A stretch of 64,000 nucleotides of DNA from Ophiura sarsii (Eukaryota > Echinodermata > Ophiuroidea > Amphilepidida > Ophiuridae), in contig CM069443.1 of NCBI GenBank assembly GCA_035610835.1, positions 59,227,266 through 59,291,265 of the forward strand. Reading direction: 5' to 3'. Positions 42,008 through 53,837 of the stretch are shown here, one piece after another (position 1 is the stretch's first letter; every line of letters begins with the position of its first letter). The position numbers and the translations under genes are program-made. Under the pieces are notes generated by a model, which had not been told where the DNA came from, did not search any database, and saw only the letters and a list, made by a program, of their open reading frames with translations.

Positions 42008-42021
42008 AATAAATAAATAAA
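42008..42021 (+). promoter_or_regulatory. SNX14: Possible SNX14 polyadenylation signal cluster
   Basis: Three overlapping AATAAA hexamers are followed by a T-rich stretch (TTTGTCTTTTCTTTTTGTC) about 25 bp downstream. The position fits the 3' end of SNX14 after either terminal-exon candidate. Confidence 0.45.
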
Positions 42022-42424
42022 TTGATATTATATTTGTCTTTTCTTTTTGTCCATTATTTTAGTTATTGTAATTTAATTGAGATGAGGGTCATTTCAATCT
42101 TGTCCTGCATCTGAGAATATTAAAAATAAAAATTTATATTAGAGATAAAAATTCAATCTGAATAGAAACCCTTGCATTATGGCAAAGCAACCAGTGACCA
42201 GTTTTACAAAACAAGGCGGTTCTCGAACCACTACATGTAGTCTCGCTTGCTTTTGCGACGCCCTTCTTGTGCGATCTATCGTAGGAATTAAATCTGAACT
42301 GCTCATGTAAGAGCATTTTCTGAATTGCTGCCTTATATTGAACAATTTCTAATCTCAACCTACCCCACGTTACTGGTATTAAAGCTGTACGTACTGTACA
42401 ATCCTATGACAGTCACTAAGAAAT

Positions 42425-42590
42425 CATTTGTCTCAAAGCTCCCGCGCGCGTTAGTTAATTGATGCGCGTTGGAAAGATTTTTTTTTTATTGATTTTTTTA
42501 AAAATCTCAAAATTTCAATGAGGTTTCAGATTTTCAATCCGCATTCCGCATTAGATATTGGAAAAACTGAAGAGCTTTGAGACAAAAAAA
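42425..42590. mobile_element. TTTGTCTCAAAGCTC-family MITE copy
   Basis: CATTTGTCTCAAAGCTCCCG at the left and GAAGAGCTTTGAGACAAAAA at the right; GCGCGCGTTAGTTAATTGAT follows the left end, as in the copy at 24051. Confidence 0.75.
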
Positions 42591-42734
42591 TTTGCTGGTC
42601 GAAAGATCAGCCTATGTCCTACTCCGTCCGTCACTCACCGCCGTTTTGTTCCGTGTTGCCTTTAGTGTGGCCGATTTAGCCCAATGAGTACTCATATAAT
42701 TCGATTGTCATGGTTTATCCATATTTTATCTAAT

Positions 42735-43285
42735 AAAAAGCTATTTCATCAAATAAACTGACCCCTCTGAAATGGCTATTCCATCAAATAAATGTACTCC
42801 CTCTGAAATATAAGGCTGTTCCATCAAATAAACTTACTCCCTCTGAAATAAAAAGGCTATTCCATCGAATAAACTTACTCCCTCTGATATAAAAAGGCTG
42901 TTCCATCAAATAAACTTACTCCCTCTGAAAAAAGGCTGTTCCATCAAATAAACTTACTCCCTCTGAAATGAAAAGGCTGTTCCATCAAATAAACTTACCC
43001 CCTCTGAAATGGCTTTTCCATCAAATAAACTTACTCCCTCTGAAATATAAGGCTGTTCCATCAAATAAACTTACCCCCTCGGAAATAAAAAGGCTATTCC
43101 ATCAAATAAACTTACTCCCTCTGAAATATAAGGCTGTTCCATCAAATAAGCTTACTCCCTCTGAAATAAAAAAAAGGCTGTTCCATCAAATAAACTTGCC
43201 CCTCTGAAATGGCTGTTCCATCATTACTTACTCCCTCTGAAATGACAAGGCTGTTCCATCAAATACACTTACCCCCTCTGAAAAG
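42735..43285 (+). repeat. Mini-satellite, about 38-42 bp unit, roughly 13 copies
   Basis: The unit GGCTGTTCCATCAAATAAAC plus TTACTCCCTCTGAAATA recurs with small length changes. It sits just downstream of SNX14. Confidence 0.93.
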
Positions 43286-43644
43286 GTTTATGGTAGAATT
43301 TGAAAGACTGGTACTTTCTGTTAAAAGTTTGAAAATGAAAATAGGCTTATCCAAGGCGGTTTTTTTCCCTCAAAAACATTGATCGAAGTTGACAAGTTTG
43401 TTGAGCGAAATACCTATTTTCCAGTAAGGGATTCTCCTCGGTGATCTCAACGATGTCCGCAATAACAAAGCGAAGGAACATAAATGATTCTACGAAGTCG
43501 AATTTTAAGTTCAAAATCCGGCATCGCAAACAGTTATTTGAGCTTATACAGCACCCGAAATACAAGGAAGATTTGTTTCTGTTATACAGCATTATTTTAA
43601 ATTACACAAAACCTTGTATTTTCCTTCAGCTAAAGGCAACTTAA

Positions 43645-43998
43645 AGGTAGATGACCCGATCACATTTCCAATTTTCAACTTGAAGTTTTCTATTCTACAT
43701 GAAAGGTCATCCTTAAAAATGTCGTGTTCCAAAGTTTGAGTTGCATAGCTCTAATGGTTCTTATTTTAGACGCACAAGATGCTGTGAACTGTACCCATTG
43801 AGTTGTACACAAACTATATCGGTGGTATACCACCATTCGCGGTAATTCGACGTTATTTCATCGATTTCTCCGTAATTATACCGATTTAGGCCATCAAATT
43901 TCAGTATGATGAGAAAAATACGAGCTTTCATATGATATGAAAATCTCCGTATGTTTGAAATAATTCTGTGTTACGAAAATGTGATCGGGTCATCTACC
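43645..43998. mobile_element. TTAA-flanked MITE with perfect TIRs
   Basis: AGGTAGATGACCCGATCACA at the left is exactly mirrored by TGTGATCGGGTCATCTACCT at the right, and both ends abut TTAA (43641-43644, 43999-44002). TTAA targets suggest piggyBac- or Kolobok-type mobilisation. Confidence 0.9.
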
Positions 43999-46814
43999 TT
44001 TAATTCACTTCTTCAAACTTAGTTTTAAGTCAAAACGTGATCTCATGCAGTGTGGGGGGCGGCCATATTGTTTACATTTTACATCCTCTTCCTGGACGTA
44101 AATGAAAATTAAGAATAACTATTTCCCCTTTTTCATTGTGTATCATTGTGAAAATCAGATCGAAATATAATAATTTTTGTGATATTTTTCTAATGCATCA
44201 AAAAAAAAAACATTTTAAAAGTGACAAAATATAACACTATGTGAATAAGCATGGTCTGCCATCCCCCAGTCAATGTCAAATGGGTGGTACCAATTTTACC
44301 GCACGATGTAACATGGGGAAAATAACATACGGGAACCAAGTAAAGGTATAGTTATTTTTAACATTTTCGCGCAAAACAAGACCAAATTTGCCAGTTTTTT
44401 GTGGATTGTCGTGATTTTCGGTCATTGAAAATTTAATCAGCAAAAGAACACACCACCCCCATTCCCTTCACCAATTCCCATCAAGATAGGCCTTACGGAT
44501 CTCCAGATTTCTTATCTTGCAGGTCGGACGGACAGACGGACGGACAAAAAAGTGGCCACTAGGTCTCTTTCTGAACATAGTTCAGGCGAGATAAGCTACA
44601 ATCAAGAAAAAAAATTGTTCCAATTAAGGAAAAAAGTGCCCCCTCTCCCCGAGGCAATGCTGATCCGAGCCACGTGTCATCAGAAGCGTTGGCAGCTCCC
44701 CCAACATTGATTGATGGGGTGGGGAAGGATGAGAGAAAGGGGGAGACCTCTGCTTGCTATTAAAGAGGGATATGTTCCAAGTATGCTCTCTATTGCGAGC
44801 ACAGGGATATTCGTATTAAATTGTGTCAAGTGTGCCAACTATTATTTTTCTTGATTGTAGCATAAACTTTTCAAAAAAGTCGGGAATTGTTTTCTACCAA
44901 ATTTGTAGCAATTACTTGTTTCAGAGCTCAGCCACGTGCTTTAGAATCATCACTATTTTGTCCTCAAAAGTCAATAGATCATCTCTTCAACACAGTAAAA
45001 TACAGTTTTTAAACAACTTGGGTTCTCATTAAACATTTGTTTAACGAAGGTATTTGAACAAAGCCAGTTGTTCAAAGGGTTTTTACAGTGAAGCTGTCAA
45101 TTTAACACTTCATTAAATTAAAGAGATGTTCTTTTGAGCACGAAATAGTGGTGAATTTGGCCCATTTTGAATGAGACCTCCCCATATTCACAAGCAGGTG
45201 GCTAAGCACTAAAACAAGTGATTGCTACACATGGGTTATCATTGGATAGATGGACACATCAGCTTTTCATTGATATGAAACATGAATATATCGCTAAATG
45301 TTTTTAAAATTAGCGATTTATGAGCAGTTTATGTTGTATGCAAATGAATAAAAAGCTCCCCAACTCATTATTTCAGGTTCTATATGATATCTTTAATTTC
45401 ATAGCTGCAGACACTATTTGATGAATTAATTGACTGCATAAGTAATATCTGTATAATATATACATGGTGTTATATGAAATAAACCAATACATCATCCCAA
45501 TAAGCTTTTTGGGTAAATTGTACAAAAATTCCATTCCACAGTGAACTATGCGTGTTCATGCTGCATACAAGTTGTGTCTATTTTATGCATTGCATTTGGT
45601 ATCAGGCATGTTTACATACAAACCAACTGCAACCTGTATATTGTTAAAGAATTCTGCCCGTCTCTGCAGTGTAAATATCAGTACAATCCAATTTCTGACA
45701 AAAAACCCAAACACTATCCATTAGCCAACATCAAAGCACCTGCGGTCTGGAACTTTTTGTGTAGGTTTACTTCCTAAGTACATAGGTCTATGCAGACAAA
45801 ACTTCATCGACAGCATGACACATGTCAACTTAATTGACATAATTAAAATAATTGTAACAATGAAAATAGGTTTATAATCACATAAATAATTACGGGTGGG
45901 AAGCAAAGAAATATACAGATTTTGTGTTAGCCAAAGCTATACTTACATGAGTATGCATTGAATGATTTACAATATCTCACATATCAATTGCTCAATTAAT
46001 TCGATTCACAAAGCAATCAACGGTTATTCTTGCCAGTTCAATTTTGACCTCTAGCGTCGACATCACCGTTCTAGCCACCATTGAAGCATCATGCAAGTGT
46101 GATAATAATAATGTTGAACACAACCAAGCCTCCAAATAAGCAGGCACCCAGGAGTTTTTTTATCTAATGGTTTCCAAAGTTTAGGTTCCTGGTGGCTCCC
46201 AAGTTTAGGCTCCTGGTATTTTCAAAATTTTGCACAGTAAAGTATAGGACAAAGAGCTATTTTTTGTTAGAAAGTAAAAAATAGTTCCCGATCCATGCAC
46301 ACTTAATTTGAAGGCTTGATTACAGCTCAACGAAGGATGCCATATGATAATATTAGAAAAATGTAACAAATCTACTATAGTTGTAGATTGCTGTTTTAGT
46401 GTGCATTTGTGTGTATAACCATTAACTAATCTATTTACATTTGGCCTCTCCCATTAGCAACCATTGACGGCCCATCGTATTGTGAATTTGGAGAATTATA
46501 AACAATGCGGTTTTCCTTTTTACAAATATCTGGAGTGTAGTATTACAATCTGTAGCCTATATATCATGTTGATATTTTTAATAATTTTATTATAATACAT
46601 ATTTACAAAAGACTACTTGATTGAAACTACAACAATTTGATAACTATGATCAGAATATAGTCTCGCTATTCTCTTCCAAAATTCTGATCCCTGTTGAAAA
46701 CCTGGTTAGGGTTATCACTGCACTCCCTTCTACACCATAATCTATGGAAGTTACCTGCCAAAAAGAGTTGGCCCTAATCATGCTAATGAATACAAGGTGT
46801 TGTATAAACCACAT

Positions 46815-47018
46815 ACTGTAAAAGTGGAAATGTTCGCGCTACATTTATTTTTCGCGCCAAAATCAGCAAGCTAGAAAATAATAACATGCGAATATATTCA
46901 TTTTGTATGTAGGTCTATGTAAGGAAACTCAAAATCGCGAAAGTAAAAACAAGTAAAATTGTTCAAAATGTGCGAAGCGCGAAAAATTACACGCGCCAAA
47001 ATTTCCACTTTTACAGTA
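46815..47018 (+). mobile_element. CTGTAAAAGTGGAAAT-family MITE copy
   Basis: TACTGTAAAAGTGGAAATGT at the left, ATTTCCACTTTTACAGTA at the right. The interior has TTCGCGCTACATTTATTTTT and TTTTGTATGTAGGTCTATGT. Confidence 0.88.
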
Positions 47019-47187
47019 CCTATGCTACCGCATATCAACTGTTTACAAAATATAAAATTGATACAAATGTTTGTGACCGAAATTCATGCATACAATCTTA
47101 AGGAATGTATAATTATTTAGTATGTTCTACTGAATGTCATAGCCTAAATCAGCATCAAATATGCAGTCCATTTGATTCTCAAGTCAG

Positions 47188-47408
47188 ATTAATCAGTTCC
47201 AAATAGTTTCAAATAGTATGCTTGTATTCAACCACAGGTACTATACTTACGCATGCATGAGTGTGCGCCATGCTTATTTACGCATGTTACTGGTACGCAT
47301 ATACTGGCTTATAATGCACAGACGCATGCTTAAACCAATAAATACACACTACAACAGGGATTCTTTTTGTGCATGGATACATTTTTGCCAATTTGGTAAC
47401 TGATCAAT
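47188..47408. mobile_element. GATCAGTTCCAAATTGG-family MITE copy
   Basis: Left GATTAATCAGTTCCAAATAG, right GCCAATTTGGTAACTGATCA; CGCATGCATGAGTGTGCGCC in the interior. Confidence 0.75.
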
Positions 47409-47964
47409 ATTTTGTCCACAGAAGACTTCTCACCTTATACGTCATTTGACTAAACAATTCTATACATGATTCGAAGACATAAAAAATAGCGCTCATGGAC
47501 AATGGTTTGGTATTGCGCACAGTGGACAATACAATGACCACAAACATTAAAGTTGGTTAAGGTTGCAATAGCCCAAATCATTTATGTTGGCCAAATATGA
47601 CTCCTCTGGGACAAACGTCTCGAGGCATTCATGAACATGTCAATTTTGCACATGACATCTTCAAACTACTATATTTCATTAAGTAAGCCAGTTCTTAGAT
47701 TTTTTGCCCGGTAGAGCTCATTGACATGTACTTTATTTATACATGCTGAAGGGCCGGATAGATATACAAATACAAGGTTCTCACAGAGCAGTGATAATAA
47801 TATGTAGATAATACTAAAACTATTCTTCTATTAGAATGCATTAAGGTGGGGATTTTCACGCCAATATAAATTTGTAACAGAAATTAACTTTTCAATACAT
47901 TAATTTGGACGAGTTGCATAATATACGTAACTTTTTCAATAATGTACCAGTTCAGCACATTTGT

Positions 47965-48217
47965 GACCAGTCGCGTCAAAAAGGACATGTTGTCGGCAAA
48001 CACAGTTTTAAGATAGAGGCCAATATATTTGATGAATTATTAAGAAAATAATAGAACAAATTTTGCTTCTTCATATCATATCTTGTAATTACAAAGTCTG
48101 AATACCTTCATCATGGTATCATTTTAAAGCTTAACATGTGCTCTTTCAAGCCATACCAATAACTCAGATTTGATTCGGGCCACCAACATGTCCGTTTTGA
48201 CATGACGGGTCACATTT
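47965..48217. mobile_element. MITE with TGTGACCAGTCGCGTCAAAA ends
   Basis: The left TGTGACCAGTCGCGTCAAAA is mirrored by TTTTGACATGACGGGTCACA at the right; the arms continue to the GGACATGTTG level. Confidence 0.8.
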
Positions 48218-48324
48218 ACTATCGTAACCTTTAATAACCTTAACATGTACATGCACTGTGGAAATCTCAATGTGGTCTTTAGAAGTTGAATAACAATAGT
48301 GTTTCAAAACATACAGTCCAGTTC

Positions 48325-48600
48325 AGACGTATCAGACGATGGCGGCCACGCGTCTCGGACGACCCAATATGGCAACGGGAGTGCACCATTTTGAAATAGT
48401 TTTAACTGTCATCGCCCGGTTAACGATAAAAATAATTTTAAAAATAGCATTTACAATTTTCGAATTGGACAAAAATTCTTCTAACCTATGATGAATTTTT
48501 CAAAATGACAAGATTTAATCTAACATTCGCGATTACGTGTTATTCCAATACGAATTCAACATTTAGGTTTCGCGTGGCCACCGTCGTCTGAGACGTATCA
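48325..48600. mobile_element. MITE with AGACGTATCAGACGATGG ends
   Basis: AGACGTATCAGACGATGGCG and GCCACGCG at the left; CGCGTGGC and CACCGTCGTCTGAGACGTAT at the right. Confidence 0.8.
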
Positions 48601-48727
48601 ATAACAAAATCTACTATTGTGTGTTTCCTGCATGACTTGTGACATTCTCTTCAAAGTGACAGATTTAAACTTTAGAGTGTTATTCCACAATGAGAGTATT
48701 TTCCACAAATAAAAGGTGGCATGGATA

Positions 48728-48840
48728 ACATATCGTTAGCCTGCTTCGATAATTGCCTAACTCATTTTTTCTAGTTTTGAGAAAACAACAAAAATGTGAA
48801 AAGTGAGTTAGGCAATTATCGAAGCAGGCTGACGATATGT
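48728..48840. repeat. Near-perfect hairpin, 38-bp arms
   Basis: AACATATCGTTAGCCTGCTT and CGATAATTGCCTAACTCA are followed after about 35 bp by the complements. One arm recurs alone at about 49131-49166, with TGCCTAACTCA/TGACTTAGGCA at 49005. Confidence 0.88.
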
Positions 48841-49166
48841 TGAATAGCACCATGAATAGTGCAAGTAAATTCCAACAGGAGCAGTAATTGTTGGATAGAA
48901 TTAGGTTGAAACTATACCTGTAAGTGAAATATGGCTTGTTATAGGCCTATATTTGAGTTAATATGACCAATTTTAAACATTTTACATAATTATTACAAAC
49001 TGCCTAACTCATAAGGCTGACTTAGGCAGAAATGAAATTGTGCATTTATCAGCACTTTTGATTTGTCAATGACTTAGGTATTATTACAGCATGTGCATAA
49101 TGTAATGAAGTCATAATTTATGCACAAAAGTGAGTTAGGCAATTATCGAAGCAGGCTGACGATATG

Positions 49167-49410
49167 TGACCAGTCACAGCAAATGGAGGGGCTTTTGTCA
49201 GCAGTATGCATTTGGAGATATTGAGGAAGAAAAGCACAAAATAAAAATGAATTGTCACCAAATATTCACTTAGAATCTTAATGAATTAACCAAAGGTATC
49301 AAGAAAGGTGTCATTTGAAAGCTTACAAAAATACACTTCAGCATGAATTAATTTTAACTAATTTTCATTCCTAACAACAAAAGTCCCCCTTTGATGTGAC
49401 TGGTCACATA
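49167..49410. mobile_element. MITE with TGTGACCAGTCACA ends
   Basis: TGTGACCAGTCACAGCAAAT and GGAGGGGCTTTTGT at the left; ACAAAAGTCCCCCTTTGATG and TGACTGGTCACA at the right. Confidence 0.85.
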
Positions 49411-49999
49411 TATCCAACAATAACAGACTCAATATCATAAATGCCAACAAGCATTATTGACATATCATTATGTTGTTCCAAGTGATGTCCGCTGCCTGCA
49501 AATACATAAAATATACAGTAATTAAAACAAGTCAAACCAAGTCAAACCTGTTTTTGTGAAAAGGTGCAAAGATGGTGATTTTGTGCAAACACCCCAACAA
49601 GTGAACCAGTGAAATGAACACAAATGTGTACAGGCATGGTAAAAGGGTGCAGTTGTTGGTAAAACACATTTTATGATGTTGATGGAATTAGGTATGGAAA
49701 AACAATGAAAATAAAGACAATTGTACAGAAATTTCTCTACATAAAATCAGAAAACAGTATCCAATCATAACCACAAAGGTATCATTTTGAAGCATTCGAA
49801 AAGTTCTTTTAGCTGTTATTAAAGATCTAAACTTTTTCTTTTAGAGACAACTGCACCCTTTTACTGTGGCTGTACACAAATGTGAAAGCTACAAGAACAG
49901 TTTCTCCTCACACATCACAAGGTAGTGGAATGTGTGACCATAAATCATAGTAAACACTCCACCTACAGCAATCAAATGGGACTAAGACCAAGAAGACAA

Positions 50000-50323
50000 A
50001 AATTGTTTGATTGTCCATAGATGCCCTCCAAAGGGTAGGGTCTGGTGGTCCAATTTGAATTATTTTCTTATAAATCACATTCAAAAGATGTATAATTAAC
50101 TAAAATATTTGCTAAATAAGATGTGAATGGGGATATTTTACTATTAAAATTACTTCATTCACATTTTAAACAGTTTAGAAGAGTAAAGAAACCATTTCAA
50201 AACAAATTTGGAATTGTTCAAATTTAGAGTTGGTATTCATTTGTACAGTAAAAGCAAAAAAACACCTTTTTTTGTCAGTTTTCAAAATTAGGGTCGGTCG
50301 GAAGAGGACAATCGAACAATTTT
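50000..50323. mobile_element. GACCGACCC-family TIR element
   Basis: AAATTGTTTGATTGTCCATA at the left and GAGGACAATCGAACAATTTT at the right. It is the reverse complement of the copy at 1331-1654. Confidence 0.8.
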
Positions 50324-50469
50324 GTGTGTGCCTAACTGCACGTTACGTAGAAGCAACAATTGTGCCTGGGGCCGTTAAGTGGAGATGGAGAGATACTCTC
50401 ACACCTTATTTGAGTTAGTATACCTAATGTGTCACTCTGCTCGTCAATCAAGATCCCAAATATTCACAA

Positions 50470-50957
50470 TGGGCTGTATTCTCATACGTACTTGAACACA
50501 ATTTTAAGCTAAACACGCGTACAACTTTGACTTTAAACATATCGTTTGACTAAAAGCAATTCTCAAATATTTGTTTAACTTAAACACGCGTCTAACTCAC
50601 TGAAAAGTGTCCAACTTTAAACATGGGTATGGGGTATAGTTTAACACACGTTAAACTAAACTCGTGCACCAATTGTACGCCTTGAATGATTACTCAACCG
50701 TGCCCGGTGCAAGTTGACGTGCAGATCATGTAATTTTAAAAATACACATGCATTTGATCAGGAATTCGGTAGATATCTATAGAAACCCCTTTGGGCCACA
50801 ATAAATTGAATACCACTCTGGGGATGAGATTTGCGGAGTTAAAATTCAGGTTTTGTTAAACGTTTCGTTTAAAAGATTAACCCCTTTTAATTTAGACACA
50901 AGTTTAGTTAGACACGGTTTTCAGCTAAAACCATGTTTATTACGAGAGTACGGCCCT
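50470..50957. mobile_element. MITE with GGGCTGTATTCTCATACGT ends
   Basis: GGGCTGTATTCTCATACGTA at the left and TTACGAGAGTACGGCCCTA at the right are imperfect inverted repeats. AACACGCGT blocks repeat inside. Confidence 0.6.
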
Positions 50958-51055
50958 ATATATTTAAGGTCCACAATCGACCCTTTATTAATAACAAAAC
51001 TATATCGTCTGAATAAAAATTGAAAGATTATTGTGCAATATTTCCTAATAATGGA

Positions 51056-51235
51056 TACTGTAAAAGTGGACGTTTTTGCACGTGTAATTTTTCACGCTTT
51101 GCATATTTTGAACAATTTTGCTTGTTTTTATTTTTGTGATTTTGAGCTTCCTTACATAGATCTACATAAAAAATGAATATATTCGCGCATTTTTATGAAA
51201 ATAAATGTTGCGCGGAAAATGTCCACTTTTACAGT
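51056..51235 (-). mobile_element. CTGTAAAAGTGGAAAT-family MITE copy
   Basis: ACTGTAAAAGTGGACGTTTT and GTCCACTTTTACAGT ends; the interior runs in the opposite sense to the copy at 46815. Confidence 0.85.
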
Positions 51236-52221
51236 TGTCAACGTGTGGTGTCGTAGAGATCATTGTGTGCTGTTGGTGACATCGCTCACATACAACGTAA
51301 TAAGCAGACACAACAGGAGAGGGCAGTATTAAAGTTGGATACACCAAACAAGCCTTTTTGAAGAATGGTGGATGGTTCAATAGGAGAGGAATACCTGCCA
51401 ACATTGAAAGTCAAGAAATCTGAACATATGCGTGACAGTCACCCATAACGGGTCGGGTGCAAGTCTTATGTACACTATGAAACTGACAAAATGATCTAAA
51501 AACACAACATTTTAAGGAGAAAAGTGTATACATATCATATTTTGACAATTTTTTTCATTCTGATAAAATGCCAGGAGAGGAGGGGACCGAGTCATCTTTA
51601 TTTTTTCCTGGTTTATTATGTATATTTTTTTCCTTCCTAAAATTCTGGAAATCTGAACTTTCAGATTTTCTGGCATGTTAAAACTCCGAAATCGGAACAG
51701 TTGGCAGGTATGGAGAGAGCGTACTTCCATGTGGGTAAAACCCGGGAAATACAAAGAATGTGCAGTCGGGTGTGCAAAGTTCACCATACTTCTTCTAGGC
51801 TTATGATGTGGGAAAATACAAAGAATGCACAGTCACATGTGGAGAGGCTTATTGATCCGGTGAATGTGCGAGGATTCCTATAGTTGTCATCAGAAAGCTT
51901 TGCCGGATTTAAGCGTTACTTAACCACATCTCTTGCGTGCAGTGTGCCAACCCCGTTGGTGTGCCAACTGCTTAATGGGTGAAATGCACGATCGTTTCAT
52001 TACCGCCCACTACTTTGCATAATACACACGTGCACAGGCCTCTGGCAAAGGAATCTGAAACCAACTATAATCTTTCATAATCTCCTCAAAAGTAAAGGAA
52101 ATAAGCTTTGGTAGAGATGCTTTTTAGTACATTATATTTGAAGCTGCAGTTTACAAAATGAGTTCAATATTGATTCATGAAGATACACAAGTTGATTACC
52201 AGTTTCACAGGTGACAAATCA

Positions 52222-52272
52222 GATTGAGCTAGATTGAACCAGATTGAACTAGATTGAACCAGATTGAGCTAG
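52222..52272 (+). repeat. 11-bp mini-satellite
   Basis: About five copies of AGATTGAACC/T with G variants (AGATTGAGCT). Confidence 0.85.
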
Positions 52273-53169
52273 CAAACGCCACTAAAATATTTGAAAACGT
52301 CCACGCTCAGTAGAGGAGTCGTAATCTAGGCAGCTCATGATCAAAATTGATATAAACAAACCAGGAATCAAAATGTAGCTAACAAATTGTTTTAAAGGTC
52401 TGTATCTATATAACCCCGATTCCCTAGGCGTGGTCTGGGGAGTAACACCCATATAAGCGCGCCACTGAGTCAGCTTCGAGAATTGTAAGATCCTTGTCTG
52501 CATATGATAATGATAGCTTGCCTGATCGCCATTTGGGAAGTGCAGTATGATTTTGAAGTATGTTTTGGAGTTGGGGTTATATTGAACACGCAAAAAAGAA
52601 GTCACATTATTACACACATCATTATCACAGCAATACATACAACATTAATTCAACATACCATATTGTCATACAACAAAGTCCATTCAATGTTACCGAGGCT
52701 GAAAAAATGCAAATTAAACTAATTTAACATGCAACTAAATTAACTATGAGTCAAACTTTTTGGAACAACCCTGTACAAGTTGCTTTGGTTGGGTCGAATC
52801 CTCTTGAAGTTTACACCCCTTAATAAATGTGTCTTGTGAAATTACCTGTACATTTGGCACTTTTAATCATTCATTATAACAGAAAAAGTAATCAAAGTTT
52901 GATCAACCATGTCTCATAGAAATCAATGTTTTACACAAAACTGGAATGACAAAATTCACAGTAGCAATGGGGTTCATCACCCACTTACTGTTAAGTATAC
53001 ATATAAACAATCTTAGGGGCAAAAAATATAGATTCCCAAAATATTCATGTCACTAATATTATATTTGTAGACCACTGTAATGAAGATGAAATAACACATG
53101 TGCTAAAACTAGAGCATGAAGGGAAGTTTATAACATGAACTTATAGCAATCGAATGCATATCCCCATCT

Positions 53170-53345
53170 CATACACTTCACATGGTCACCTCATCATGGG
53201 CATCACATGGTCATCTCATAGGTATCACATGGTCACCTCATAGGTATCACATGGTCACCTCATGGGTATCATATAGTCACCTCATGGGTATCACATAGTC
53301 ACCTCATGAATATCACATAGTCACCTCATGGGTATCACATGGTTG
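53170..53345 (+). repeat. About 21-bp mini-satellite
   Basis: About eight copies of GGTATCACATGGTCACCTCA with single-base changes. The GGTATCACAT core is the complement of the decamer repeated at 5417-5612. Confidence 0.9.
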
Positions 53346-53538
53346 CTGCTGCATGCACATTAACATGGGTCTAACACCAATGGGCATCACATGGTCACCT
53401 TTATGAAGGAAATGCCAAATTTGACATTATGGCAATCATGATATGTTCCTGTTGTGAATATGGACAATATTTGCTATTTGTAAATTGGGTCGTGCCATAA
53501 CCACAATATCAATCAATATATCTATATATATAAATAAT

Positions 53539-53837
53539 CTACACAAAGTCTGGGCCATGTGCTTCTTCCAATTGGACATTGCTAGGTGTTGACAGCAACT
53601 GTCTCACACTTGAGCTGCTGTTAAAACTAGCGTTACTGTCCCTATCCCTTGCTGTATCCCCTCCACTGACCGTGCTGACCGGTGTACCGGGCAGTTCAAC
53701 CTCCACCACGCCCAGGCTCATCTGGCTGCAAGCGGCACTATGGTCCCTGCTGGCATTTAAGCTCTGCGGGCCGTCCTCGAACATGATACCACCACTTGCA
53801 GATGATGACCGCACCATGCTACTGTTGAACTCTGCTT
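53539..53837 (-). CDS. MGRN1: MGRN1-type gene, last coding exon
   Basis: Acceptor ccttataacag on the minus strand. After the split Glu codon it reads EAEFNSSMVRSSSASGG, LGVVEVELPGTPVSTVSG and ends EEAHGPDFV stop. Low-complexity Ser-rich tail; phase fits the previous exon. Confidence 0.85.

Larger units (their letters stand above)
42022..53538. other. Interval between convergent SNX14 and MGRN1; no recognised gene
   Basis: I find no exon with recognisable homology. It contains mini-satellites (42735, 52222, 53170) and many MITEs, listed separately. The stretch 44010-46810 shows only short frames and a GGAC micro-satellite at about 44522-44548. Part of the right side may be 3' UTR of the minus-strand gene. 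Confidence 0.6.

Noticed and set aside
42735..43285. Regularly spaced repeats resembling a CRISPR array
   Set aside because: The units are directly tandem with variants and no unique spacers, and the DNA is eukaryotic.
52282..52638. Minus-strand 118-codon frame with a hydrophobic C-terminal segment
   Set aside because: No recognisable domain, no splice context and no codon bias that I can see; it overlaps sequence downstream of the MGRN1-type stop.
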